Source of the DNA: Flavobacterium aerium
Lineage (GTDB): Bacteria; Bacteroidota; Bacteroidia; Flavobacteriales; Flavobacteriaceae
Assembly: GCF_030766725.1 (NCBI RefSeq)
Contig: NZ_JARQWR010000001.1
Coordinates: 1 to 64,000 of the forward strand
DNA length: 64,000 bases
Direction: 5' to 3'
A program made the position numbers and the translations under genes. Shown here one piece after another: positions 36,335-43,928 of the stretch. The stretch's first letter is position 1. Each line of letters starts with the position of its first letter. The notes beneath the pieces were generated by a model, which searched no databases, was not told the origin of the DNA, and saw only the letters and a program-made list of their open reading frames with translations.

Positions 36335-38740
36335 TTAGAATCTGTACGTCAATATACCTGAGAAATTCATTGGATCAATTTGATTAATGTAAGCGGTACG
36401 GTAAGCATTGTAACCTACTTCATCGAAGATATTGTTTACAATAAAACGAACATCCCAGTTACGATTAATTACATAACCTGCTTGAAAATTCACAGTTGTA
36501 TAGGCTTTCATATCAAATGGTTTTTGATTTGCAATCATTCCTTCATGCGTTGGAGTTGTTGCCCAATCATTCATTGGTCGATCTCCAATATAATAAACAC
36601 CAAAACCTAATGATAATCCTTCAAGATCATTGTTTTCAAAAGTGTAGTTTGCCCAAGCATTGAAGGTGTGTTTAGGAGTATTCAATGGAGATGAATTTCG
36701 TACATAAGCAGTATGATCTTTATATTTTGCATCGATAAAAGAATATCCAGTAATCACTTCTAAGTTTGGTAAAATTCTACCAGAAAGTTCTACTTCAACA
36801 CCTTTGCGCTCATCATTTCCTCCTTTTTGATAATATCCTGTAGCAGTCCAATCTTGATTATAAACGGCCATGTTCATATCCTTATTATTGATTTTGAAGA
36901 ACGTGAAGTTAAAACGTAAACGATCATTAATCCATGATGTTTTCCATCCTGCTTCCAATTGATCCCAACGTTCGTTTCCTAATTCTTCTCCGTTTTGTCC
37001 AACTCTAGATGAATTTCTTGGGTTTGAACTATTCGTATAAGAAGCAAAGAAGTTGATGTTTTTAATTGGAGAAATCATAATCCCTCCTAATGGGTTCCAA
37101 GCATCGTTTTTAGTTGTTCCTAAAGCTAGACTTTCAGTGAATTCTACTGAGCTATAACGTACCCCAATAAAAGTCTTAAACCATTTGGTCCAAGTGGTAA
37201 CTCCTTGAGCTAAAAGACCAAATCCTCTTGTGCTAGAATCGTATAGTGTCGGTGTACCTAAACTTACAGCACTACCATTTAATCCTTGAGCCGGAATATT
37301 ATTGTTGATGGGTTGGAAAACATCAATAATATCAATATTCCCTGATGTAGCATTTAAAGTGCTTAATTTATTTTTATTGTAATCCATTCCTACTTGGAAG
37401 GTGTGTTTAATAGAACCCGTTTGTAAATCTTGTGCAACCAAATCCAATTGTAACACTTCATTTATATCTTTTCTATTACTTGTGCTGATGGTTCTGTATC
37501 GTTCATTAAAATTCGTTAAGGCTGTAGCCCCTCTTCCAGATGACAAGGCAGCACCTGTATCACCAAGTTCTAAATCAGATTTAAAATAAGCTGCTTTTAC
37601 AGAGAAAACATCGTTTATTTTTCGATCTAAACGGATTGCATATGTTGCATTTTTTGTTGTAGAACGATCTTTCTTGAATCCTAAAAATTGACTGTTTGGT
37701 AATGCATAGATTGCATTAATATCGTTAGAAGCTAAATTTACCGTTCCTACATCTGGTGTACGGCTATCATCTAGATAATCCATTTCTACAGTAATCATTG
37801 TTTTGTCGTTTGCTTTCCAAGCTAATGATGGATTCACATATAAACGTTGATTACTCACTAAACTTCTATAACTATCACGAGTTTCATAAGCACCGTTTAA
37901 ACGGAAAGCAATTTTCTCATTATCATCAATAGGACCGTACACATCAAATTGAGGTCTGAATTGTCCCCAACTTCCAGCACGCATTGACACATTTCCTCCA
38001 GAAGTAAATTTTGGTGTTTTTGTAACAATGTTGATTACTCCCCCAGGACTTCCAATATCTGTAGCAACACCTTGTGTAATTGCTGCCACTCCTTTTAAAA
38101 CTTGGATGTTATCAATTCCTGCAGCATCCGTTAAAATTCCAACCCCTCTAAAATCGGAATTTACACGGACTCCATTTTTTAAGATAGGAATTCCTCTATA
38201 ACCACGTGAACCCATGCTTTCTCTTTTGTTTCCATAAGAAGCAAAAGCATATACACCGGGTACATTACGAGTCGCCTCAGTAATGGTTAAAGCCCCTTGT
38301 TGTTCAATTACTTTCTCAGATATGATTGAAATACTTTGTATTTGTTCATTTGGTTTTAAAGGCAAACGAGTAAGATTTTGTAATTTTTCAGGTTGCTTGT
38401 TTCGAACCCCAAAAACTTCAACCTCTTGTAGTTCTTGATTTGCGAAAGCTAATTTTGCATTGTGTATTGTGACAGGCTTGTCAATTTGAATAGTTACATA
38501 CTGATCATTGAAGCCTACAATTGAGATTCTTACTTTATAGCTTCCATAGGCTAAATTGTCAATCGTATAATTTCCATTACTATCCGATGTAGTATTAATG
38601 TTGTGTTCTAGAACAATAATATTTGCATTTGATACCAAAAGATTTTCTTGGTTTGAAATACGTCCTTGTAGTTTTCCGCTTTGTGCCATACCCATCACAC
38701 TGACGAATAAGCATAAAACTGCTGTGTAGATAAATTTCAT
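36335..38740 (-). CDS. TonB-dependent siderophore receptor
   Basis: An 801-residue outer membrane receptor. I start at ATG 38740, because the signal peptide begins there (MKFIYTAVLCLF, cut after GMAQ) and a -7 box lies just upstream. Domains: carboxypeptidase-like domain (about 24-105), plug (about 130-245; EATRNVPGVYA, GSRGYRGIPILKNG, VLKGVAAITQG and SPGGVINIVTKTP are typical of FhuA/FpvA-type siderophore receptors) and a barrel ending in terminal Phe (GILTYRF). The PepSY reductase-like gene downstream and a Fur-like element at its start support iron uptake. Confidence 0.94.
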   Translation of the reverse strand: MKFIYTAVLCLFVSVMGMAQSGKLQGRISNQENLLVSNANIIVLEHNINTTSDSNGNYTIDNLAYGSYKVRISIVGFNDQYVTIQIDKPVTIHNAKLAFANQELQEVEVFGVRNKQPEKLQNLTRLPLKPNEQIQSISIISEKVIEQQGALTITEATRNVPGVYAFASYGNKRESMGSRGYRGIPILKNGVRVNSDFRGVGILTDAAGIDNIQVLKGVAAITQGVATDIGSPGGVINIVTKTPKFTSGGNVSMRAGSWGQFRPQFDVYGPIDDNEKIAFRLNGAYETRDSYRSLVSNQRLYVNPSLAWKANDKTMITVEMDYLDDSRTPDVGTVNLASNDINAIYALPNSQFLGFKKDRSTTKNATYAIRLDRKINDVFSVKAAYFKSDLELGDTGAALSSGRGATALTNFNERYRTISTSNRKDINEVLQLDLVAQDLQTGSIKHTFQVGMDYNKNKLSTLNATSGNIDIIDVFQPINNNIPAQGLNGSAVSLGTPTLYDSSTRGFGLLAQGVTTWTKWFKTFIGVRYSSVEFTESLALGTTKNDAWNPLGGIMISPIKNINFFASYTNSSNPRNSSRVGQNGEELGNERWDQLEAGWKTSWINDRLRFNFTFFKINNKDMNMAVYNQDWTATGYYQKGGNDERKGVEVELSGRILPNLEVITGYSFIDAKYKDHTAYVRNSSPLNTPKHTFNAWANYTFENNDLEGLSLGFGVYYIGDRPMNDWATTPTHEGMIANQKPFDMKAYTTVNFQAGYVINRNWDVRFIVNNIFDEVGYNAYRTAYINQIDPMNFSGILTYRF

Positions 38741-38747
38741 TTCAATT

Positions 38748-38763
38748 TTATTTAGACTTAATA
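38748..38763 (-). promoter_or_regulatory. Putative iron-regulator site before the siderophore receptor
   Basis: TTATTTAGACTTAATA lies between the -7 box and the start codon. A 14-of-16 match (TTATTTAGATTGAATA) occupies the same kind of place in front of feoA at 48952-48967. Two independent iron genes sharing it suggests a binding site for Fur or another iron regulator. This is inference from two copies. Confidence 0.45.
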
Positions 38764-38772
38764 TAAACAGTA

Positions 38773-38780
38773 CAAAAGTA
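38773..38780 (-). promoter_or_regulatory. Predicted -7 box for the siderophore receptor
   Basis: Minus strand reads TACTTTTG, matching TAnnTTTG, 32 bp before the chosen ATG. It places a start at 38887 upstream of the transcript. Confidence 0.5.
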
Positions 38781-38967
38781 TTATTCTTTTGAGATAATCT
38801 TAGTCTTTTTTTAAGATTTATTTTGGATAAAAAGCTTAAACAAGGTGTTTTCAGGGGTTTAAGATGTGTAATTTGCAACAAAAACATGTATTTAGCGCAT
38901 GTTTTTAATAATTACACAAAAATGTTAATAATGGAATTATACTACTAAAGAATAAAGGATATGTTAA

Positions 38968-40122
38968 CTAAAGGTTAAGTAAATTTCTAATATGATAAAA
39001 TAATGCCCATATAAATGGCTTTTTCGGACATTTTGAAATCACTTTTAAATCTTCCATGAAAGTTGTTTTTTCATCTAAAAATTTAAAAATGAGCGTAGAA
39101 TTTCCTTTTTGAAACAAGGAAGAGAAGATTTTTGAACCTAAACTATTTTTTTGATCGAGGATATAAAGTAGCAAGACATCGTAATACCAGAATTTATTTT
39201 TTTTATAAAAATGAGATAAATCAGAATGATGCTCTAGATATTGAATTAAGGATTTAGATTTCCGATGAGAATTCATAAATGTGTACCCTGTACTGGCTTT
39301 GGTCCATCCACCAGCAGTACCGATGTGTAGGATGTGTTTTGAATTGTGTTTCCAAAAAGGATAAGCTGTCATTGGGATACTTCCCTTTTCGGTTTCAGTT
39401 ATTTCATATTCTGTAATACCCAATTGCAATAGATATTCCTTGAGGGCCGATTCATATTCTTCAAGCTTTAGTAATTGGTGGGAGAACAAAGTATATTCAA
39501 CTAATGCCTCATTTGCAGTGAGTGGCATTACATACATAAAACGAGTGTTTCCATTTTGCGGAACACTGAAATCCATAAAGGTTGCCTTATTCGGATTGAA
39601 TGACGTAGTATTAGTTTTAATATACCATCCTACAAAATGTTGTTGTATCAGAGGATATTTTTTATTGTTCTCGGTCCATTTCGGTTGGTAGATACTATTG
39701 AAAACTTTATCTGCTTTGAAATTTTCCTGCTCAGTACGAACAATCACATGATCATCATGTGCTACAAAATTGACAACAGCTTGTTGTATAAAGGTAATAT
39801 TTGTTTCTGCAGTAAGAATAGTAAAAATGTAGTTGTAAAAATCGATACCCTGAATCATTTTATACACATAAGGATCAAAAGTAATATCCGTTTCTAATGC
39901 TACATCTTTAAATAAAGCATGCGACCATTTCTGAGTTACAATGGAATCCCACGGACTATTTTTTTCTTCCCAGAAGCACCATGTTCGATCATTTGTCTTT
40001 TTAGCATCCAGATCAATCAGTAGAATGCTTTTGTTTTTGAATTTTCCAGAAAGTACCATTTCATAGGCTGTCATTAATGCAGCTGCTCCTGTTCCAGTGA
40101 AGATGTAATGGTAGTGTTTCAT
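38968..40122 (-). CDS. crtY: Lycopene beta-cyclase, CrtY type
   Basis: A 384-residue flavoprotein that closes the ends of lycopene to beta-carotene, a step towards zeaxanthin in yellow flavobacteria. The N-terminal dinucleotide fold (YIFTGTGAAALM, then ILLIDLDAK), the cyclase signature DRTWCFWE, and HIGTAGGWTKASTGYTF near residue 275 are all present. It stands alone: no crtB, crtI or crtZ is in the window, whereas these often cluster. It diverges from the TonB receptor at 40328, with two putative metal-regulator sites in the shared gap. Confidence 0.93.
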   Translation of the reverse strand: MKHYHYIFTGTGAAALMTAYEMVLSGKFKNKSILLIDLDAKKTNDRTWCFWEEKNSPWDSIVTQKWSHALFKDVALETDITFDPYVYKMIQGIDFYNYIFTILTAETNITFIQQAVVNFVAHDDHVIVRTEQENFKADKVFNSIYQPKWTENNKKYPLIQQHFVGWYIKTNTTSFNPNKATFMDFSVPQNGNTRFMYVMPLTANEALVEYTLFSHQLLKLEEYESALKEYLLQLGITEYEITETEKGSIPMTAYPFWKHNSKHILHIGTAGGWTKASTGYTFMNSHRKSKSLIQYLEHHSDLSHFYKKNKFWYYDVLLLYILDQKNSLGSKIFSSLFQKGNSTLIFKFLDEKTTFMEDLKVISKCPKKPFIWALFYHIRNLLNL

Positions 40123-40209
40123 AGCGAAACAAAAGTAAACATAAGTTTTTTAAAATGATATTTTAAAGCGCTTTGATCCTAATGATTTGGTTCTGAATAG
40201 GTATTGTTT

Positions 40210-40225
40210 TTTAGTTTATTCTAAA
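40210..40225 (+). promoter_or_regulatory. Putative DtxR/MntR operator, distal copy
   Basis: TTTAGTTTATTCTAAA has perfect TTTAG/CTAAA arms around six bases. It lies 66 bp upstream of the second copy at 40276 and 88 bp from the crtY start on the other strand, so it could affect either gene. Confidence 0.5.
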
Positions 40226-40275
40226 ACAAAAAATGACTAATTGTTAAATTATAAAAATAATTCAAATAAATATTT

Positions 40276-40291
40276 TTTAGTCTTGTCTAAA
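40276..40291 (+). promoter_or_regulatory. Putative DtxR/MntR operator, promoter-overlapping copy
   Basis: TTTAGTCTTGTCTAAA: TTTAG/CTAAA arms around six bases, ending 4 bp upstream of the -7 box of the TonB receptor gene. Bound protein here would block RNA polymerase. Its first eight bases, TTTAGTCT, are shared with the copy at 43189. Confidence 0.6.
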
Positions 40292-40295
40292 TTTA

Positions 40296-40303
40296 TAGTT
40301 TTG
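40296..40303 (+). promoter_or_regulatory. Predicted -7 box for the TonB receptor at 40328
   Basis: TAGTTTTG matches TAnnTTTG, 24 bp before the ATG. Confidence 0.5.
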
Positions 40304-40327
40304 CAAAACTAATTTTAACCAATTATA

Positions 40328-42580
40328 ATGAAAAAATTATTTTTTATACTACTCTTTCTATGCAGTACTCCACTTGTTTTTGGACAAACAGGAAGTATAA
40401 AAGGAAAAGTAATTTTGCAGGGAGGAGGCATTGAATATGCCAATATAAATCTCTCGGTAATACAAGTGAATCAAACCACAGATGCTAATGGAGAATATGA
40501 AATCAGGGAAATTCCATTTGGGACATATGTTTTGACCATAAGTTATACGGGAACTAAAACGATCATCAAGAAAATTACAATAAATAATACTGAGCCAGTA
40601 GTAATCAATGCAAAATTGGAAGATGATAATACTAATTTAGACGAAGTAGTGGTAACAGGGACAATGCGTGAAGTGAGTCGATCCAAAAGCCCAGTACCCG
40701 TAGAAGTTTATACGCCAAAATATTTTCAGAAAAATCCAACACCCAGTTTATTTGAGGCTGTAGGAATGATTAATGGAGTAAAACCACAATTGAATTGTAA
40801 TGTTTGTAACACCGGAGATATACACATTAATGGAATGGAAGGTCCTTATACAATGATCTTAATTGATGGAATGCCAATTGTAAGTTCTTTATCAACGGTA
40901 TATGGATTAAGTGGAATTCCAAATAGTTTGATTGAACGCGTTGAGGTGGTAAAGGGTCCTGGATCATCATTATACGGATCGGAAGCGATGGGAGGAATTA
41001 TCAATGTGATTACTAAAAATCCATTGAATGCACCATTAGTAAGTTTTGATGTGAATGGGACCAATTGGCAAGAATACAGTGTTGATGCATCGGTAAAATT
41101 CAGAAAAGGAAAAGCAACCAGTTTATTAGGATTAAACTATTATAATTATCAGAATCCGGTAGATAAGAACAATGATGGCTTTACAGACGTAACACTTCAA
41201 AACCGTATTTCGGTTTTCAATAAATGGAATTTTGAACGAAAAGACAACCGAATTGCAAGCATAGCAGCCCGTTATGTTTATGAAGATCGATGGGGAGGAC
41301 AAATGACTTTCAGACCTGCTTTACGTGGAAGCGATCAAATTTATGGAGAAAGCATTTATACTGCCAGAACAGAAGTGATAGGAATGTATCAATTGCCATT
41401 AGAAGAAAAAATTTATACACAGTTTTCGTATAATTTTCATGATCAAAATTCATGGTATGGGAAAAATCCATTTATGGCAAAACAACAAGTTGCTTTTGCG
41501 CAAGCTTATTGGGATAAACAATTAAATGAAAGCCATAATTTATTGGTAGGTGCGACATTTAGATACACTTATTATGATGATAATACACCAGGGACAAGAT
41601 CGGCAGATGGAACAATAAATCAACCAATGAATACGCCATTACCAGGAGTTTTTGTTCAGGATGAATGGACAATAAACGATAAAAACACATTGTTGGCAGG
41701 ATACCGCTTTGACCATGATAAAAATCACGGAAGTATTCATTCGCCCCGAATTGCCTATAAATTATCACCAAATAGTAATAATACATTTCGAGCAAGTTTT
41801 GGTACCGGATTTAGAGTGGTGAATTTATTCACAGAAGATCATGCAGCCTTAACAGGATCTAGAGAAGTTGAAATTGTAAATGCACTTAATCCAGAGCGAT
41901 CTTACAATGGAAATTTGAATTACAATTTAAAAGTTGTCAAAGAAAGCTTTGTTTTTGATTTAGATGTTACAGGATTTTATTCTTATTTCACCAATAAAAT
42001 TGTGGGAGATTTTGATACCGATCCTAATAAGATTATTTACGATAACATTGATGGTCATGCTGTATCACAAGGAATCTCTGTAAATACGGATATAAAATTC
42101 AATTTTCCTTTAAAGATTATGTTAGGAGGAACCTATATGGATGTATTTACAAAGGAAAAAGACAATGTAGGTATTGAAAATAGGAAACAACAGTTGCATG
42201 CCCCAAAATGGTCAGGGAATTTTGTAGCCAGTTATTCTTTTCCAAGCGATTTTACAGTAGACTTTACAGGGACATGGAGCGGGCCAATGCGTTTACCAAT
42301 ATTAGCCAATGACTACCGTCCAGAATATTCACCTTGGTTTACAATTATGAATATACAAGTAAGCAAGAAATTATATGGAGGATTTGAATTGTATGGAGGA
42401 GTGAAGAATATCTTGGATTTTGTACCCAAATATGCATTAATCAGAGCCTTTGACCCTTTCGATAATACAGCGGATGATCCCGTTACAAATCCAAATGGAT
42501 ATACATTCGATACCGCCTATAATTATGCGCAAATTCAGGGAGCAAGAATGTTTTTGGGAGTGCGATATAACCTTTATTAG
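40328..42580 (+). CDS. TonB-dependent receptor, probably for a metal or metal complex
   Basis: A 750-residue outer membrane receptor. Signal peptide at 1-20 (ends VFGQ); carboxypeptidase-like domain at about 24-105; plug at about 118-235 with GDIHINGMEGPYTMILIDG, VEVVKGPGSSLYGSEAMGG and IINVITKNP, of BtuB/colicin I receptor type; then a barrel ending FLGVRYNLY. A CNVC pair in the plug (NCNVCNTGD) could bind metal or form a disulfide. The predicted operator next to its -7 box is shared with the DtxR-family regulator gene downstream, so the cargo is probably manganese or iron. A terminator separates it from the next gene. Confidence 0.9.
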   Translation: MKKLFFILLFLCSTPLVFGQTGSIKGKVILQGGGIEYANINLSVIQVNQTTDANGEYEIREIPFGTYVLTISYTGTKTIIKKITINNTEPVVINAKLEDDNTNLDEVVVTGTMREVSRSKSPVPVEVYTPKYFQKNPTPSLFEAVGMINGVKPQLNCNVCNTGDIHINGMEGPYTMILIDGMPIVSSLSTVYGLSGIPNSLIERVEVVKGPGSSLYGSEAMGGIINVITKNPLNAPLVSFDVNGTNWQEYSVDASVKFRKGKATSLLGLNYYNYQNPVDKNNDGFTDVTLQNRISVFNKWNFERKDNRIASIAARYVYEDRWGGQMTFRPALRGSDQIYGESIYTARTEVIGMYQLPLEEKIYTQFSYNFHDQNSWYGKNPFMAKQQVAFAQAYWDKQLNESHNLLVGATFRYTYYDDNTPGTRSADGTINQPMNTPLPGVFVQDEWTINDKNTLLAGYRFDHDKNHGSIHSPRIAYKLSPNSNNTFRASFGTGFRVVNLFTEDHAALTGSREVEIVNALNPERSYNGNLNYNLKVVKESFVFDLDVTGFYSYFTNKIVGDFDTDPNKIIYDNIDGHAVSQGISVNTDIKFNFPLKIMLGGTYMDVFTKEKDNVGIENRKQQLHAPKWSGNFVASYSFPSDFTVDFTGTWSGPMRLPILANDYRPEYSPWFTIMNIQVSKKLYGGFELYGGVKNILDFVPKYALIRAFDPFDNTADDPVTNPNGYTFDTAYNYAQIQGARMFLGVRYNLY

Positions 42581-42643
42581 GAAATGAATGATTTGTTTGA
42601 GTTAGTATTTAAGCCATATATGTACAAACAAACCTCGTTTCTC

Positions 42644-42677
42644 ACAAGAACCTATTTGACGATAGGTTCTTGTTTTT
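42644..42677 (+). terminator. Terminator after the metal TonB receptor
   Basis: Arms CAAGAACCTAT and ATAGGTTCTTG around a short loop, followed by TTTTT. Confidence 0.85.
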
Positions 42678-42701
42678 AAGAAAAATAAACGTAGTAATCA
42701 G

Positions 42702-43169
42702 ATGAATAAATTCTTTAGATATTGCCTGGTATTGATTCTCATAGGAATAATAAGGGAAAGTTATGCACAGCAAAAAACAAACCCATCCATGAGCTTTGAA
42801 CAGTTAAAGGATAGTATGCACCTGCATCCAAAACCCATTATGATAAAAATTTATACCGATTGGTGTGCGATTTGCAAAATTCAGAATAAGCAATTTAACA
42901 AGGATAAAGAAATCATGAGTAAGCTATCCACAAAATATTATTTTGTTGAGCTAAATGCGGAAGCTAAAAAAACGATTCTGTTTAATCAGAAAACCTATAA
43001 ATACATTCCGAATGGACTGTCCAGTGGATTACATGAATTAGCTTTTTATCTAGGAAATAATAATGGACAATTAGCCTATCCCACATGGGTTATGTTGAGC
43101 TCTAATTATGAAATTATAGGACAATATAATGGTCTTTTAAAAGCAGAAGATATTAAAAAAGTATTGTAA
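42702..43169 (+). CDS. Secreted thioredoxin-like protein
   Basis: A 155-residue protein with a signal peptide (residues 1-22, ends SYAQ). The core is a thioredoxin fold with active site WCAIC (Cys55, Cys58) after IKIYTD, then QNKQFNKDKEIM and a cis-Pro region (YPTWVML). It resembles the DUF255/thioredoxin_7 type found in the periplasm, likely with a reductant or chaperone role. It sits between the TonB receptor and the DtxR-family gene in the putative metal regulon; a terminator lies before it and no strong promoter was seen, so its expression may depend on read-through. Confidence 0.85.
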   Translation: MNKFFRYCLVLILIGIIRESYAQQKTNPSMSFEQLKDSMHLHPKPIMIKIYTDWCAICKIQNKQFNKDKEIMSKLSTKYYFVELNAEAKKTILFNQKTYKYIPNGLSSGLHELAFYLGNNNGQLAYPTWVMLSSNYEIIGQYNGLLKAEDIKKVL

Positions 43170-43188
43170 GTCAGTGAGTTACTTTAGA

Positions 43189-43204
43189 TTTAGTCTAAAC
43201 TAAA
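43189..43204 (+). promoter_or_regulatory. Putative DtxR/MntR autoregulatory operator
   Basis: TTTAGTCTAAACTAAA has TTTAG/CTAAA arms around six bases and lies 32 bp upstream of the -7 box of the DtxR-family gene. An overlapping seven-spaced version starts at 43183. Confidence 0.6.
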
Positions 43205-43235
43205 AAATGATTTAACCAAACAAAGAATAAGATTG

Positions 43236-43243
43236 TATTTTTG
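43236..43243 (+). promoter_or_regulatory. Predicted -7 box for the mntR-mntH operon
   Basis: TATTTTTG matches TAnnTTTG, 19 bp before the ATG at 43263. It also overlaps an upstream TTG (43233), which is therefore not the start. Confidence 0.5.
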
Positions 43244-43262
43244 TGAGACAAAATTTATAGGC

Positions 43263-43916
43263 ATGACGCATTCTGAAGAAAATTATTTGAAAACGATATA
43301 CCATTTGTCCGGGCAATCTAACAAGGGAGTCAGCACCAATGCAATTGCAGAAAAGATGGAATCAAAAGCATCTTCTGTAACAGATATGGTTAAAAAATTA
43401 GCTGAAAAAGAATTAGTGTACTATGTGAAATACCAAGGAGTTCAGTTGACTGAAAAAGGAACTGAAATCGCAAAAACGATTGTTCGAAAACATAGACTAT
43501 GGGAAGTTTTTTTAGTGGAAAAGTTAGGATTCAGTTGGGATGAAGTACATGATATTGCAGAACAATTAGAACATATAAAATCAACAAAACTGATTGATAA
43601 ACTTGATGAGTTTTTAGAATATCCAAAAGAAGATCCACATGGAGATCCTATTCCCGATAAATTCGGAAATTTCTATGTGCAAGACAAAACATTATTATCC
43701 AAAATAGGCGTTAATACAAGAGTAATTCTGGTTGGGGTAAAAGACTCATCAAAAGAATTTTTACAATATTTAGACAAACAAGCATTAACATTAGGAACAA
43801 AGATTACCATAACCCATAAAGAAACCTTTGATAATTCAGTACAAATTCAAACGGAGCAGGGAATGAAAATTTTATCAGATAAAATTGCATCCAATTTGTA
43901 CGTTAAAGAAGTATAA
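43263..43916 (+). CDS. DtxR/MntR family metal-dependent regulator
   Basis: A 217-residue repressor. The winged helix-turn-helix spans about 4-72 (STNAIAEKMESKASSVTDMV is split here over the recognition helix). The dimer and metal domain covers about 73-140 with candidate ligands His77, Glu81, His96, Glu100, Glu103, His104 and His126; the last 75 residues form a FeoA/SH3-like domain. Compared with B. subtilis MntR, Glu100/Glu103/His104 are kept but Asp8 and Glu11 are replaced by Asn7 and Lys10, so metal choice is uncertain (Mn or Fe). The Nramp gene follows after 12 bp. I start at ATG 43263 (MTHSEENYL), not the TTG at 43233 that overlaps the -7 box. Confidence 0.92.
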   Translation: MTHSEENYLKTIYHLSGQSNKGVSTNAIAEKMESKASSVTDMVKKLAEKELVYYVKYQGVQLTEKGTEIAKTIVRKHRLWEVFLVEKLGFSWDEVHDIAEQLEHIKSTKLIDKLDEFLEYPKEDPHGDPIPDKFGNFYVQDKTLLSKIGVNTRVILVGVKDSSKEFLQYLDKQALTLGTKITITHKETFDNSVQIQTEQGMKILSDKIASNLYVKEV

Positions 43917-43928
43917 TCCCCCAATATA

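Noticed and set aside
38741..38887. N-terminal extension of the siderophore receptor by 49 residues
   Set aside because: The signal peptide begins at the Met of 38740, and a -7 box at 38773-38780 lies inside the supposed extension.
40123..40209. A small gene in the crtY/TonB receptor gap
   Set aside because: No frame with a start codon and plausible protein composition; the gap is AT-rich promoter DNA.
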